Below are positions 1-8,847 of a stretch of DNA of 64,000 nucleotides, piece by piece. Each line of letters opens with the position of its first letter. Within the stretch, counting starts at the first letter, position 1. Made by a program: the position numbers and the translations under genes. The stretch comes from JAGOUU01 sp964609155 (GTDB taxonomy: Bacteria > Pseudomonadota > Gammaproteobacteria > JAGOUU01), in NCBI GenBank assembly GCA_964609155.1, contig CAZSRF010000003.1, positions 38,387 to 102,386 on the forward strand, given 5' to 3'. The notes under the pieces were generated by a model. It did not search any database, was not told the DNA's origin, and saw only the letters and a program-made list of their open reading frames with translations.

Positions 1-102
1 TAAATAATTTATTAATAGGCTATCAATGTATTGTAAGATTATACTGTTGCTATTATAATTACTTTAAACTAGTTACATAAATTCAATTAACTAGCCTTTA
101 CT

Positions 103-936
103 ATGCAATTTAATCAAAATCAACCTATTGGCATCTACGACAGCGGTATTGGTGGACTGACAGTCCTTAGGACATTACTCGAGAAATTACCTAACGAAAG
201 GTTTGTCTATTTTGCGGACACAGCTAACCTTCCTTATGGTAACAAAACACCAGAAGAAATTACAACGTTTTCTCACCGTATTATTTCTTGGTTCCAAAAC
301 ACGGTTAAAGCCAAACTAGTAATTGCTGCTTGTCATACTAGCTCAGCAATAGCTTTAGAAAACGTAGCCGACCATTTTGATGTTCCAGTTATTGGTACTA
401 TCCATCCCATGTTAGAGCCTCTATTAACTAATCCAGCGCATCGAAAAGTTGGTATTATCGCTACCCCGGCTTCAGCTAATAGTCTCGTGCATGAGACTAT
501 TATTAAGGCACAGGGTTTTGCCGGTAAAATTACTTCTATAGCTTGCCCTAATTTTGTGCCTCTAATAGAATCCTTACAGCATGCCTCAGAACACCATGAA
601 CAAGATTTGGATTATCATGCTGAATTATATTTAGGTAAGTTTATTGAAGAAGAATTAGATACTTTAATCTTCGGGTGTACACATTATCCTTTAATTAAAG
701 CTCATATTGCAAAATATTTACCAGAACATGTTACTTACATTGATCCTGCAGATTATATTGCTTTAAGTGCTACAAAATTATTAGCTAGTGCTAATCTTTT
801 AAGATCTAGCCATGAACAAATACAAGCTAAAACCCAATTAGAGTTTTATTGCAGTAAAGATCCTCATGTATTTACTAATAAATTACAAAAGATATTAGCT
901 AGTAACGATATAGCTAAGTTGCATTCAAAATTTTGA
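103..936 (+). CDS. murI: Glutamate racemase MurI
   Basis: Converts L-glutamate to D-glutamate for peptidoglycan synthesis, in the cytoplasm. The 277-residue length is usual for the family. Visible motifs are DSGIGGLTV (13-21), the first catalytic cysteine C77 in AACHTSSA, and the second cysteine C192 in GCTHYPL. The residue after C77 is His, where most MurI proteins have Asn (CNTxS). Both cysteines are present, so activity is expected. No clear Shine-Dalgarno sequence precedes the ATG. The 3' end overlaps the convergent permease gene by 23 bp. Confidence 0.95.
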   Translation: MQFNQNQPIGIYDSGIGGLTVLRTLLEKLPNERFVYFADTANLPYGNKTPEEITTFSHRIISWFQNTVKAKLVIAACHTSSAIALENVADHFDVPVIGTIHPMLEPLLTNPAHRKVGIIATPASANSLVHETIIKAQGFAGKITSIACPNFVPLIESLQHASEHHEQDLDYHAELYLGKFIEEELDTLIFGCTHYPLIKAHIAKYLPEHVTYIDPADYIALSATKLLASANLLRSSHEQIQAKTQLEFYCSKDPHVFTNKLQKILASNDIAKLHSKF

Positions 937-2212
937 AATTTTTATTTTTCATTTGTCCTAAAAGCAACGCTGTCCCCCCAATAAAAGCTATCGCTGATAA
1001 GTAAAAAGCAGGTGCATAATTAACTTCTGTACTTAAAATTAATTTGGTACATATTAGCGGTGTAAAACCACCCAGAACACCAAATGATAAATTATAACTT
1101 AAAGAAACTCCGGAATACCTAACTTCAGTCACATATGAACCAGCTAGAATAGTCATGCAAGAAGCATTAATAAAAGCCAAGAAAAATAACACACCAGAAT
1201 AACACAGGATAACACTTAGGATATCCCCTTGATGAAGTTGAGTAAAAACTGGGATTGTAATGATACTTAAAATAAAGCTACTTGTTATAAAAACTTTTTT
1301 ATCGCCAATAAAATCACACAATACAGCACATGGGATGATCAACAGTGCATATAATATTATAAATAACGTATTAATTATTAGAATTTTATCTGTGCTAAAA
1401 TTATAAAATAAATTTAAATACGTAGGGAAAAATAAAAACATAATAGCAATACCAACTGCACAAACTAAACAACACAGCGTCTGTTGAACTATAGTTAATT
1501 TATAATTTTTACTTAATTCTTTAATAGGTATAAATTTATTCTTTGCTGCAGATTGCATCTGCACAAAAACAGGAGTTTCACTTAATTTTCTTCTAAGATA
1601 AATACCTACGATTCCCAGACAACCACCCAATAAAAAAGGTATCCTCCATCCCCATGCATATAAACTCTTTGTGTCCAAGCTTTGCATTATAATAGCACTT
1701 AAACATGATCCTAAGAAAATACCGGAAATCACCCCAAAAAATAACAGACCGCAAGCAAAACCTTTATTTTTATCATCTGCGTGTTCAAAAACAAATGTTA
1801 TAGAACAAGGCAATTCCCCACCCACTGCAAGGCCTTGCATAATTCTACATAAAATTAATAACCCCGATGCAGCTATCCCCATAGTTTGATACGTTGGTAA
1901 CATACCTATAATAAATGTAGGAATAGCCATTAATAATATAGTGAAAGCAAACGAATTCTTACGACCTTTGAGATCGCCATAGTGGCTAAAAACCACACCA
2001 CCAAAAAATCTAGCAAAATAACCACTAGCGTAAACAGTAAAAGACAATAATAAAGCTGTCATCTGTGAGTTTGTATCGAAAAACAATTGCCCAATTATCT
2101 GGGCAAAAAACACATACACTATAAAGTCATAAAACTCTAAGGCGCCACCAATAGAAGAAATAGCAAAAACTTTATATTTCTGAAATATTTTTTTTAACAG
2201 TCGCATTATCAT
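914..2212 (-). CDS. MFS permease of the metabolite:H+ symporter (ProP/ShiA-like) type
   Basis: Predicted inner-membrane proton symporter of 432 residues with about 12 hydrophobic segments. The N-terminal GGALEFYDF motif is typical of the MHS branch of the major facilitator superfamily, and GDLKGRK between TM2 and TM3 is MFS motif A. LCRIMQGLAVGGELP is the expected TM4 region. Known members carry osmolytes, dicarboxylates or shikimate; the substrate cannot be read here. ATG codons at residues 1 and 3 are both possible starts. It is divergent from the M23 peptidase gene across 56 bp and converges on murI. Confidence 0.85.
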   Translation of the reverse strand: MIMRLLKKIFQKYKVFAISSIGGALEFYDFIVYVFFAQIIGQLFFDTNSQMTALLLSFTVYASGYFARFFGGVVFSHYGDLKGRKNSFAFTILLMAIPTFIIGMLPTYQTMGIAASGLLILCRIMQGLAVGGELPCSITFVFEHADDKNKGFACGLLFFGVISGIFLGSCLSAIIMQSLDTKSLYAWGWRIPFLLGGCLGIVGIYLRRKLSETPVFVQMQSAAKNKFIPIKELSKNYKLTIVQQTLCCLVCAVGIAIMFLFFPTYLNLFYNFSTDKILIINTLFIILYALLIIPCAVLCDFIGDKKVFITSSFILSIITIPVFTQLHQGDILSVILCYSGVLFFLAFINASCMTILAGSYVTEVRYSGVSLSYNLSFGVLGGFTPLICTKLILSTEVNYAPAFYLSAIAFIGGTALLLGQMKNKNFKILNAT

Positions 2213-2268
2213 TTCATTAATCTGCTATGCTGTATTAAGTACTTTATATAACCACTGTCTATCATATA

Positions 2269-3390
2269 ATGAAAAAATCACTTAAACAAACAACTAACAT
2301 TCTTTTATCCTGTCTCAGTTTGTCCTATTGTTTTGCTTTGGCCCAGACATCTAAAACAGATGAGACTTTTAAAATGCAGATGCCTTTAGAATGCCATTAT
2401 GGTACTGATTGTTTTATACAAAACTATGTCGATGTAGACAATACTACCTCTGCTAAAGACTATAAATGTGGTAGCAATACATATGATAAGCACACGGGAA
2501 CAGATATTAGGTTAATTGACATTCCTCAGATGGAACAAGGCGTCAATGTTCTTGCAGTTAATAACGGTGTTGTAACAGGCGTAAGAAATGATGATCCTAC
2601 AGAACTCAGATATTATCAATATAGACAATTAAATAAGTTTGAAACTAATCCTATTGACTCTAAATTAGCATGTGGTAATAAGATTGAAATTAAGCATACT
2701 AATGGCTATAGAACTCAATACTGTCATCTAAAAGCAGGTAGTATCTTAGTTAAACCAGGTGATATTGTCACCAAAGGTCAAATACTAGGTAAAGTAGGAA
2801 TGAGTGGCCAATCAGAATTTCCTCATCTCCATATTGGTGTATACAAAGATGGTATTATGTTAAATAACACTTTTGCAGCCATTGATCCTTTTGCTAGCTG
2901 GGCCGTATCAGAAAACAAAAACTATAGCTGCGATATTAATCATGACACCAGTCTATGGGATAGTAATACTTACTCTAACTTAAAATATATAGATGGACAC
3001 ATTTTAAGTATGCATCTTAGTGATAAAAAACCTAATATACAATCTGCTGATGGTTCTATAGATATTAATAAACAAAAAGAATTTATTGATCAGGCTCGTC
3101 GAGACTTAGCATTTCGTGAAGATGTCTTAACTAAAGAATCTAAGTATATTTTTCTATGGGCTGAATTTATGAGCATTAAGGCTAATGATATCATTACTTT
3201 TACCATTGAAAATCAAAATGGCCTTATTGTAAATTATGTAAATACTGTCAAAACTAATATGGCTCAATATTTTGCATATACAGGCAGAGAATTAAAAGCT
3301 AGTTTAACTAGTGGTAATTATCAAATTCAAGTTACCTTAACGCGCGATGGGAAAATCATTGATAATATAATAAAAAATTTGACAGTGTAA
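2269..3390 (+). CDS. Exported M23-family metallopeptidase
   Basis: A 373-residue protein with a signal peptide (cleavage near residues 25/26, ALA-QTS), so likely periplasmic or secreted. The central M23 (LytM/lysostaphin-type) domain shows the zinc ligands H75 and D79 in HTGTD, H153 in YCHL, and H186/H188 in FPHLHIG. These residues predict peptidoglycan or peptide endopeptidase activity. About 170 residues after the catalytic core have no recognised family and may be a beta-rich binding domain. Four cysteines (42, 48, 67, 135) could form disulfides. It appears to be a single gene, divergent from the permease. Confidence 0.88.
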   Translation: MKKSLKQTTNILLSCLSLSYCFALAQTSKTDETFKMQMPLECHYGTDCFIQNYVDVDNTTSAKDYKCGSNTYDKHTGTDIRLIDIPQMEQGVNVLAVNNGVVTGVRNDDPTELRYYQYRQLNKFETNPIDSKLACGNKIEIKHTNGYRTQYCHLKAGSILVKPGDIVTKGQILGKVGMSGQSEFPHLHIGVYKDGIMLNNTFAAIDPFASWAVSENKNYSCDINHDTSLWDSNTYSNLKYIDGHILSMHLSDKKPNIQSADGSIDINKQKEFIDQARRDLAFREDVLTKESKYIFLWAEFMSIKANDIITFTIENQNGLIVNYVNTVKTNMAQYFAYTGRELKASLTSGNYQIQVTLTRDGKIIDNIIKNLTV

Positions 3391-3457
3391 ATTAACTATA
3401 ACTATTTTACAGAATCTTGTTTAACTACGCTGAGTTAGTTAATGTGCAGTTGTTCTG

Positions 3458-4975
3458 CTAAGATACTACCGTTTTATCCTGCTCACTTCGTTCATGATTA
3501 ATGATCAAATCATTTTTTATTAAAAAGTCCGCAAGAGTTCTATCATTACAAACCTTAGGAACCTTTAGTTGTAAACTAGAATTATTCTTTGTTGCTAAGT
3601 ATTGTAAAAAAGCCCCTGGCTTAAGTAGAAAAACTTTTGGCTTATCTAAGCTATTACGATCTCGTCCTTTTTTATAACCTGAAGAGCTTTCAATTAATGC
3701 ATGATCAATTTTTTTTGCCAAAGACTCTAGATTAAGTCCATGATACTGCGGTGTTTCTAAATACCATACATGATAAGGTATGCACATTTCTGACGGATTA
3801 TTAGGTACTACTGTAAAATTACTAATATCAATTTTTAAATTTTTATTAACATTCTGTATGGCAGCCTCAGCATGCTGAGCATAAACATGCTCACTCTGAA
3901 TAGAAATAAAATGATTAATGCGGCCTAATACCTTGATTCGATATGGTGTTATTGAAGAAAACTCTATAATATCACCCATTTTATAACCCCATAGTCCTGA
4001 GCAAGTACTAATAATCATAACATAAGGCGTTTTAGTTTTGACCTGTGACAAATTAACACGAGAACGATTTGTTTTATCACTTAACTCTATGAATTCAAAA
4101 TAAATGCCATTACCGGCATTTAATAACATTTCTTCATGCTCAAACGAATCTTGATAGGCAAATAATCCTTCAGAAGCTCCGTACATTTCACGAATGGTAA
4201 TTTGGCCATCAAACAGCTCGTTAAATTGGCTAAGATAGGGGCGATAGTTTACCCCCGAAGTAAGCAATAATTTTAATTTTGGTAACACATTAGTTAATTT
4301 ATAAGAATTTGTGTTTACCAAACAGGCCTGAAAAAACTGCATCATCCAGGATGGCAAACCTGAGCATACTGTAATTGGGTTAGCTATTGCTTCTTTTGCA
4401 GCCTGCTCAAACATTTTATCCCAACCACAGGAATCCATTAATTCAAGCGTGGCTTGCGATGGTAACGTCTGGTGTTTTAAAATACCAGGTGCATTTAAAC
4501 GCAAAATCGCTGATATAGGGCCCAATTTATAGCCATGGAGATCTTTTAAGTTCAACGAACCTGTAAAGTTCATAAACTTCCCATGCATAATACTATAATT
4601 CGTATCATAGATATATTGCATAATCATAGCGAGCACACCTTGCACAAAACACTGCAAAAACTGCCGGGTTGCTGGCAAAGATTTAGGTACACCAGTACTT
4701 GCAGAAGTAGTAATAAAATACTCTGGAACTCCCGGCCACAATATATCTGGCTTACCCCGAAGAATGTTATCCCAGTATTTTTGAAATTCTAAATACTCTC
4801 TAATGGGTACAAATTTTTGGAAATCTAGATAATTCTTAATATAAGAAAAGTTATGCTCTTTACCAAATTGAGTGTTTTTAGCTGTACTAATAAGCTTTAT
4901 CAATACATCATCCTGCATGACATTAGGGTTACTGTAGAGACTTTTACGATAACGATTAGCTTGATCTGGCGTCAT
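3458..4975 (-). CDS. GH3-family acyl-adenylate-forming (amido synthetase-like) protein
   Basis: 505 residues resembling the GH3 family, best known in plants, where members join amino acids to jasmonate or auxin through acyl-adenylates. The ATP/AMP motif TTSASTGVPKSLP lies at residues 89-101 and the YGASEG motif around 265. Both catalytic landmarks are intact, so an active adenylating enzyme is expected; the acid and amine substrates are unknown. The start is supported by GGGAAGA just upstream of the ATG. It converges with the M23 peptidase gene. Bacterial GH3 proteins are known but have no general assigned role. Confidence 0.82.
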   Translation of the reverse strand: MTPDQANRYRKSLYSNPNVMQDDVLIKLISTAKNTQFGKEHNFSYIKNYLDFQKFVPIREYLEFQKYWDNILRGKPDILWPGVPEYFITTSASTGVPKSLPATRQFLQCFVQGVLAMIMQYIYDTNYSIMHGKFMNFTGSLNLKDLHGYKLGPISAILRLNAPGILKHQTLPSQATLELMDSCGWDKMFEQAAKEAIANPITVCSGLPSWMMQFFQACLVNTNSYKLTNVLPKLKLLLTSGVNYRPYLSQFNELFDGQITIREMYGASEGLFAYQDSFEHEEMLLNAGNGIYFEFIELSDKTNRSRVNLSQVKTKTPYVMIISTCSGLWGYKMGDIIEFSSITPYRIKVLGRINHFISIQSEHVYAQHAEAAIQNVNKNLKIDISNFTVVPNNPSEMCIPYHVWYLETPQYHGLNLESLAKKIDHALIESSSGYKKGRDRNSLDKPKVFLLKPGAFLQYLATKNNSSLQLKVPKVCNDRTLADFLIKNDLIINHERSEQDKTVVS

Positions 4976-5036
4976 AAATCTTCCCTAATTTATATTTTTA
5001 CAGATGCTTTCTTATGGCTATAGCTTTAATTATACA

Positions 5037-5063
5037 AATAAAAAAAGCCCTATTACTAGGGCT
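5037..5063 (-). terminator. Rho-independent terminator
   Basis: On the minus strand AGCCCT-agtaat-AGGGCT forms a 6-bp stem with a 6-nt loop followed by a run of T (A's at 5037-5046 on the plus strand). It sits about 37 bp after the stop of the Cys/His-rich gene and ends that transcript. Confidence 0.85.
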
Positions 5064-5099
5064 CGAAAACTTATAATTTTTATAAATTTTTATGTGCGC

Positions 5100-5498
5100 T
5101 TAGAACCAACCACGAAATACATTAACGTATAAAGCTGACATTGGTTGATAAGGGGCTTTATGCATTTCTCTTTTAGTAAATTTAGAGATAGAAACTACTT
5201 TACCGCAGTTATTAACTCTTTTTACTTTTAGGCATGTTGCACTTTTGTATTTAGCTCTCATGCAGCCTTTTTTACATTTTTTGCATTTATGGTAAACACC
5301 TTCATGCTTCATATGACCACATTTTTTTGCATGATGACAGCCATCATAATAACGGTCATAATTATAGCCTTCGCTATAATAACCACGGTTACCATAATAA
5401 GGATCATAATGAGAATTAAACCAACCCCAACCAGCAAAGCTAGTAAGAGCGATAGTAGACGATATAACAACTATTAACAACTTAGATAATGTCTTCAT
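5100..5498 (-). CDS. Small exported Cys/His/Tyr-rich protein
   Basis: About 132 residues from the chosen start. The frame opens at 5516, but ACGGAGGT lies 5 nt before the second in-frame ATG at 5498, which also gives a clean signal peptide (MKTLSKLLIVV...TSFA). The mature protein begins with a Tyr/Gly-rich stretch, then a Cys/His/Lys-rich block with CHHAKKCGH, CKKCKKGC and two later cysteines. This composition suggests metal binding or a disulfide-rich surface protein. No family is recognised. It has its own terminator and appears monocistronic. Confidence 0.8.
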   Translation of the reverse strand: MKTLSKLLIVVISSTIALTSFAGWGWFNSHYDPYYGNRGYYSEGYNYDRYYDGCHHAKKCGHMKHEGVYHKCKKCKKGCMRAKYKSATCLKVKRVNNCGKVVSISKFTKREMHKAPYQPMSALYVNVFRGWF

Positions 5499-5624
5499 AT
5501 ATACCTCCGTAGACATGTCTTTACTATAGGATTATAGGAAGCATCAAAATAGTATGCAAGTTAATCAACTGCTATTATCGAAAAATATTATCTCTATAGA
5601 TTTCTTTTATAGTCGCTATTATTT

Positions 5625-6539
5625 CTACTCAGTCCTATTTAATTCTCTAATCTTATGTTGCGTTGCTAAGAAGGCATCCTTTTCTAACCAGATTGAGTCA
5701 ATCCATGCCTGGAATTGCTCTTTATAATGTAAGTACTTCTCTTGATTAATGTATTTCTCCTGCAACCAGCTTGGTATTGCTATTACACTGATTTTCACTG
5801 AAATACTTGTTACACCTCCATTAAACAAATCAAAAAAATTAGCAGCTAGCTTATCGTAGTAAATACTCACATCAATAATATATTTTATATCCGTGTTAAA
5901 CTCTTCTAGCACTTGTGCTAACCCTCCAGTTTTCGGTTTTAAAAGATATTCATACGGCGAATGTTGGTGCTCATGCTTTTTTTTATTAAACCTTGTACCC
6001 TCAACAAAGTTCACAATAGTACAGGGTAACAATCGAAATTGTTTAGCTTTTACTTTAATTTCAGCAAGATCGAGATTGGACTTAGTGTTATCAGCATTGC
6101 GCTTTAAAAAAGGACAATCAATAGCTTCCCACATTAAACCAAGCATAGGCAATTTCCTTAGTTCTTCTTTTACAAAGTATTTTTGAAAAGGTAGGATATG
6201 ATTAAATAAAAACTGCAAGACAAATACATCATTCCATGACTGATGATTAGCTATTATGAGATACCATTGGTTGTTATTCTCTTCTGATAACTTTTTAATC
6301 TCCTCAGAACCTATAACCTCCCAATGTATCTTATTGATTAACTTTAGAATGTAGTAATTGATTGTTATCCAACAGCTACCTATTTTATGTATAATAAATA
6401 AACAATTTTTTTTTAACTTAATGTTTTTAGTATATCTTTTTAAATAAGCTATCGGAGTTAACATTAAGGACGTGATTAACGTATTGATCCCTACCAACAA
6501 AAGGCCTATGAAGCCCCATAATAGTTTAAAAAAATTCAT
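5625..6539 (-). CDS. 1-acyl-glycerol-3-phosphate acyltransferase family protein (YihG-like)
   Basis: 304-residue membrane-associated acyltransferase of the PlsC/LPLAT superfamily. The catalytic HX4D motif is NHQSWNDV (about residues 98-105), followed by the acceptor-binding block NFVEGTRF and a LLKPKTGGLA block. Spacing and wording match E. coli YihG from memory, a lysophosphatidate acyltransferase that shapes membrane phospholipids. An N-terminal hydrophobic stretch (about 8-30) anchors it to the inner membrane. It stands alone, divergent from the DUF4870 gene. Confidence 0.85.
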   Translation of the reverse strand: MNFFKLLWGFIGLLLVGINTLITSLMLTPIAYLKRYTKNIKLKKNCLFIIHKIGSCWITINYYILKLINKIHWEVIGSEEIKKLSEENNNQWYLIIANHQSWNDVFVLQFLFNHILPFQKYFVKEELRKLPMLGLMWEAIDCPFLKRNADNTKSNLDLAEIKVKAKQFRLLPCTIVNFVEGTRFNKKKHEHQHSPYEYLLKPKTGGLAQVLEEFNTDIKYIIDVSIYYDKLAANFFDLFNGGVTSISVKISVIAIPSWLQEKYINQEKYLHYKEQFQAWIDSIWLEKDAFLATQHKIRELNRTE

Positions 6540-6662
6540 TATATATCAAGTGATTAAATTCTATTTATATTTAGTATTTGGCGATTATATAACATTTGTG
6601 CCATAATTATCATAGGTGAAATACGTATCTTATTATTAAATTTATTAAATTATTTTCTTGCT

Positions 6663-7073
6663 ATGAATATTGAGAATACTGAGAGTGCTACCAATAGTTA
6701 CGAACAGCCTAATAGTAACTTACCAAATCAACCAAGCGCAGATGATCGCAGATTTGCTGCTATATTGCACTTAGTTGTTTTCGCAAACTGTTTATTACCT
6801 CTAGTATTTAGCGGCATAATCATTCTTGTTATTATTAAAGCAGCAAAAAACAATTTCTCAAACTACCTCAGTACTCAATGGCGAGAAGCTATGAATTTTA
6901 ATATTTCAATCTTTATTTACTTTATTGTAGCTTGCATTCTTTGCATGATTATTATTGGTATTCCTCTGTTATTCCTACTTATGTTATACTCTATAGTTAT
7001 ACCTATTATAGCAGCCATTAAAACTTCAGATGGCCAGGATTATAGATATCCCATGATCATACGTATAATATAA
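6663..7073 (+). CDS. DUF4870 (Tic20-like) membrane protein
   Basis: 136 residues. A short polar, Asn-rich N-terminus (1-30) is followed by DDRRFAAILHL and three to four hydrophobic segments. The block NYLSTQWREAMNFNISI near residue 70 is the characteristic DUF4870 sequence. The family function is not established. It lies 21 bp before tdk and is probably cotranscribed with it. Confidence 0.75.
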   Translation: MNIENTESATNSYEQPNSNLPNQPSADDRRFAAILHLVVFANCLLPLVFSGIIILVIIKAAKNNFSNYLSTQWREAMNFNISIFIYFIVACILCMIIIGIPLLFLLMLYSIVIPIIAAIKTSDGQDYRYPMIIRII

Positions 7074-7094
7074 TAACTTCTAAATACATAGGAT

Positions 7095-7736
7095 ATGGCA
7101 AAGTTATATTTCTACTACTCTGCAATGAATGCTGGTAAAAGTACCTTATTATTACAATCAGCTTATAACTACAGAGAACGACAACTCGATACCCTAATTT
7201 TAGTGCCTAAAATTGGTATTAAAACTAATATACAAAGTGCTGTGAGTTCCAGAATCGGGCTAAGTTCCCCAGCTACGATTATATCCCCCGAGACTAATTT
7301 ACAACAGTTTATACAGACAGAAAAAAATAAAAATAGTAAACTTTCTTGCATTCTAATAGATGAAGCACAATTTTTAACTAAAGATCAGGTATATGATCTC
7401 TGTAGTATTGTTGATGTTTTAGATTTACCTATTTTATGCTATGGAATCAGATCTGATTTCCAAGCTCAGCCTTTTATTGGTAGTATTTATTTATTGACTC
7501 TTGCAGATCACTTAATAGAAGTCAAAACCATCTGTCACTGTGGCAGAAAAGCTACTATGAACCTAAGAATTGATACGCTTGGGAATGCTATTAAACAGGG
7601 TAAGCAAGTATTAATTGGTGGTAATGATCATTATATTCCAACGTGTAGAAAACATTTTAATTTAAATGATTCTGGTAAATATAATACTAATAAAACTGAT
7701 TTAGTTTATAATGATAGCACTGTCAGTGCAGAATAA
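7095..7736 (+). CDS. tdk: Thymidine kinase (type II)
   Basis: Phosphorylates thymidine with ATP in the pyrimidine salvage pathway. 213 residues, about the E. coli length. The P-loop is YSAMNAGKST (residues 8-17) and the Walker-B-like LIDEAQFL lies near residue 90. The structural zinc site is CHCGRKA with a later CRKHF. It follows the DUF4870 gene by 21 bp. Confidence 0.95.
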   Translation: MAKLYFYYSAMNAGKSTLLLQSAYNYRERQLDTLILVPKIGIKTNIQSAVSSRIGLSSPATIISPETNLQQFIQTEKNKNSKLSCILIDEAQFLTKDQVYDLCSIVDVLDLPILCYGIRSDFQAQPFIGSIYLLTLADHLIEVKTICHCGRKATMNLRIDTLGNAIKQGKQVLIGGNDHYIPTCRKHFNLNDSGKYNTNKTDLVYNDSTVSAE

Positions 7737-7845
7737 GATATCTCGCACTATCCTGTCAGTATAGTCCCTTGCATAAATTCTTTTAATTATAGATACTGTT
7801 TATAACTTTTAATATAAATTAATTATTAAATAACAAGGATATTAT

Positions 7846-8847
7846 ATGTCTGTAAATGCCTATGCTGCTTTAGCTGCAAGAGAAAAACTTGTACCTTTTA
7901 ATTATAATAACCATGCATTACAAGATAACGAAGTTAACATCAAAATCAGCCATTGCGGTATTTGTCACAGCGATATTCACTTAATAGACAACGATTGGAG
8001 CATGAATGGCTATCCAATAGTACCAGGACACGAAGTAGTAGGGGTTATCACTGAAAAAGGTAGTAAAGTTAAAAATTTAGAAGTTGGACAACGTGTCGGC
8101 TTAGGATGGCAATGTAGCTGCTGTTACGAATGTGATGCTTGCATAACTGGACAAGAACCTTTATGCACTCAGAGCGTTGCGACTGCTGTGCATCATTATG
8201 GTGGCTTTGCCAACTATACTCGTGCTGATGCAAGATTTGTTATCCCAATACCAACTAATTTGCAATCAGAAAATGCGGCTCCTTTGCTTTGTGGTGGTAT
8301 AACTGTCTACAATCCCCTTCGTACTTATAATGTGCGACCAGACATGCGAGTAGCGGTTGTTGGTATAGGTGGTCTTGGCCATCTCGCGTTACAGTTTTAT
8401 CGCGCTTATGGTTGTGAAGTTACTGCTATTTCACATTCAGATAATAAACGTGATGCAGCTTTAGAATTCGGTGCGCATCATTTTTTTGCAGCAAAAAATA
8501 ACGACTATAAAGATCTAGAGAACAATTTTGATTTTATTTTAACTACTGCAACTGTAGATCTCAATTGGGCAGGATTAGTAAATGCACTCAAACCCAATGG
8601 AAAATTATGTTTAGTTGGTGCAGCACAAAATATAAGTTTACCTGTACTACCTATGCTTATGGGACAAAAAAGCATTGTGACCAGTTTAATTGGCAGCCCG
8701 GCGAGAATTCATGAAATGCTAGAATTTGCAGCAAGGCAACGAATTGTAGCAAAAACTGAATTATTCAAATTAAATGCAGTAAATGAAGCTGTTCAAAAAG
8801 TTCGAGATAATACTGTAAGATATAGAGCTGTGTTGGATTGTAGTTAA
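7846..8847 (+). CDS. ahr: Zinc-dependent aldehyde reductase / alcohol dehydrogenase, Ahr-like
   Basis: 333-residue medium-chain dehydrogenase of the cinnamyl-alcohol-dehydrogenase group. Catalytic zinc ligands lie in CGICHSD and PGHEVVG; the structural zinc cysteines are in CSCCYECDACITGQEPLC. The Rossmann motif is VVGIGGLGHLALQ. Wording such as LLCGGITVY and RYRAVL closely matches E. coli Ahr (YjgB), an NADPH-dependent reductase of medium and long-chain aldehydes. Ahr itself is assigned from memory. Its stop codon overlaps the ggt start by one base, so the two are translationally coupled. Confidence 0.85.
   Translation: MSVNAYAALAAREKLVPFNYNNHALQDNEVNIKISHCGICHSDIHLIDNDWSMNGYPIVPGHEVVGVITEKGSKVKNLEVGQRVGLGWQCSCCYECDACITGQEPLCTQSVATAVHHYGGFANYTRADARFVIPIPTNLQSENAAPLLCGGITVYNPLRTYNVRPDMRVAVVGIGGLGHLALQFYRAYGCEVTAISHSDNKRDAALEFGAHHFFAAKNNDYKDLENNFDFILTTATVDLNWAGLVNALKPNGKLCLVGAAQNISLPVLPMLMGQKSIVTSLIGSPARIHEMLEFAARQRIVAKTELFKLNAVNEAVQKVRDNTVRYRAVLDCS

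Noticed and set aside
3391..3457. TTAACTA/TAGTTAA inverted repeat between M23 and GH3 genes considered as a terminator
   Set aside because: AT-rich 7-bp stem without a T-run on either strand; too weak to call.
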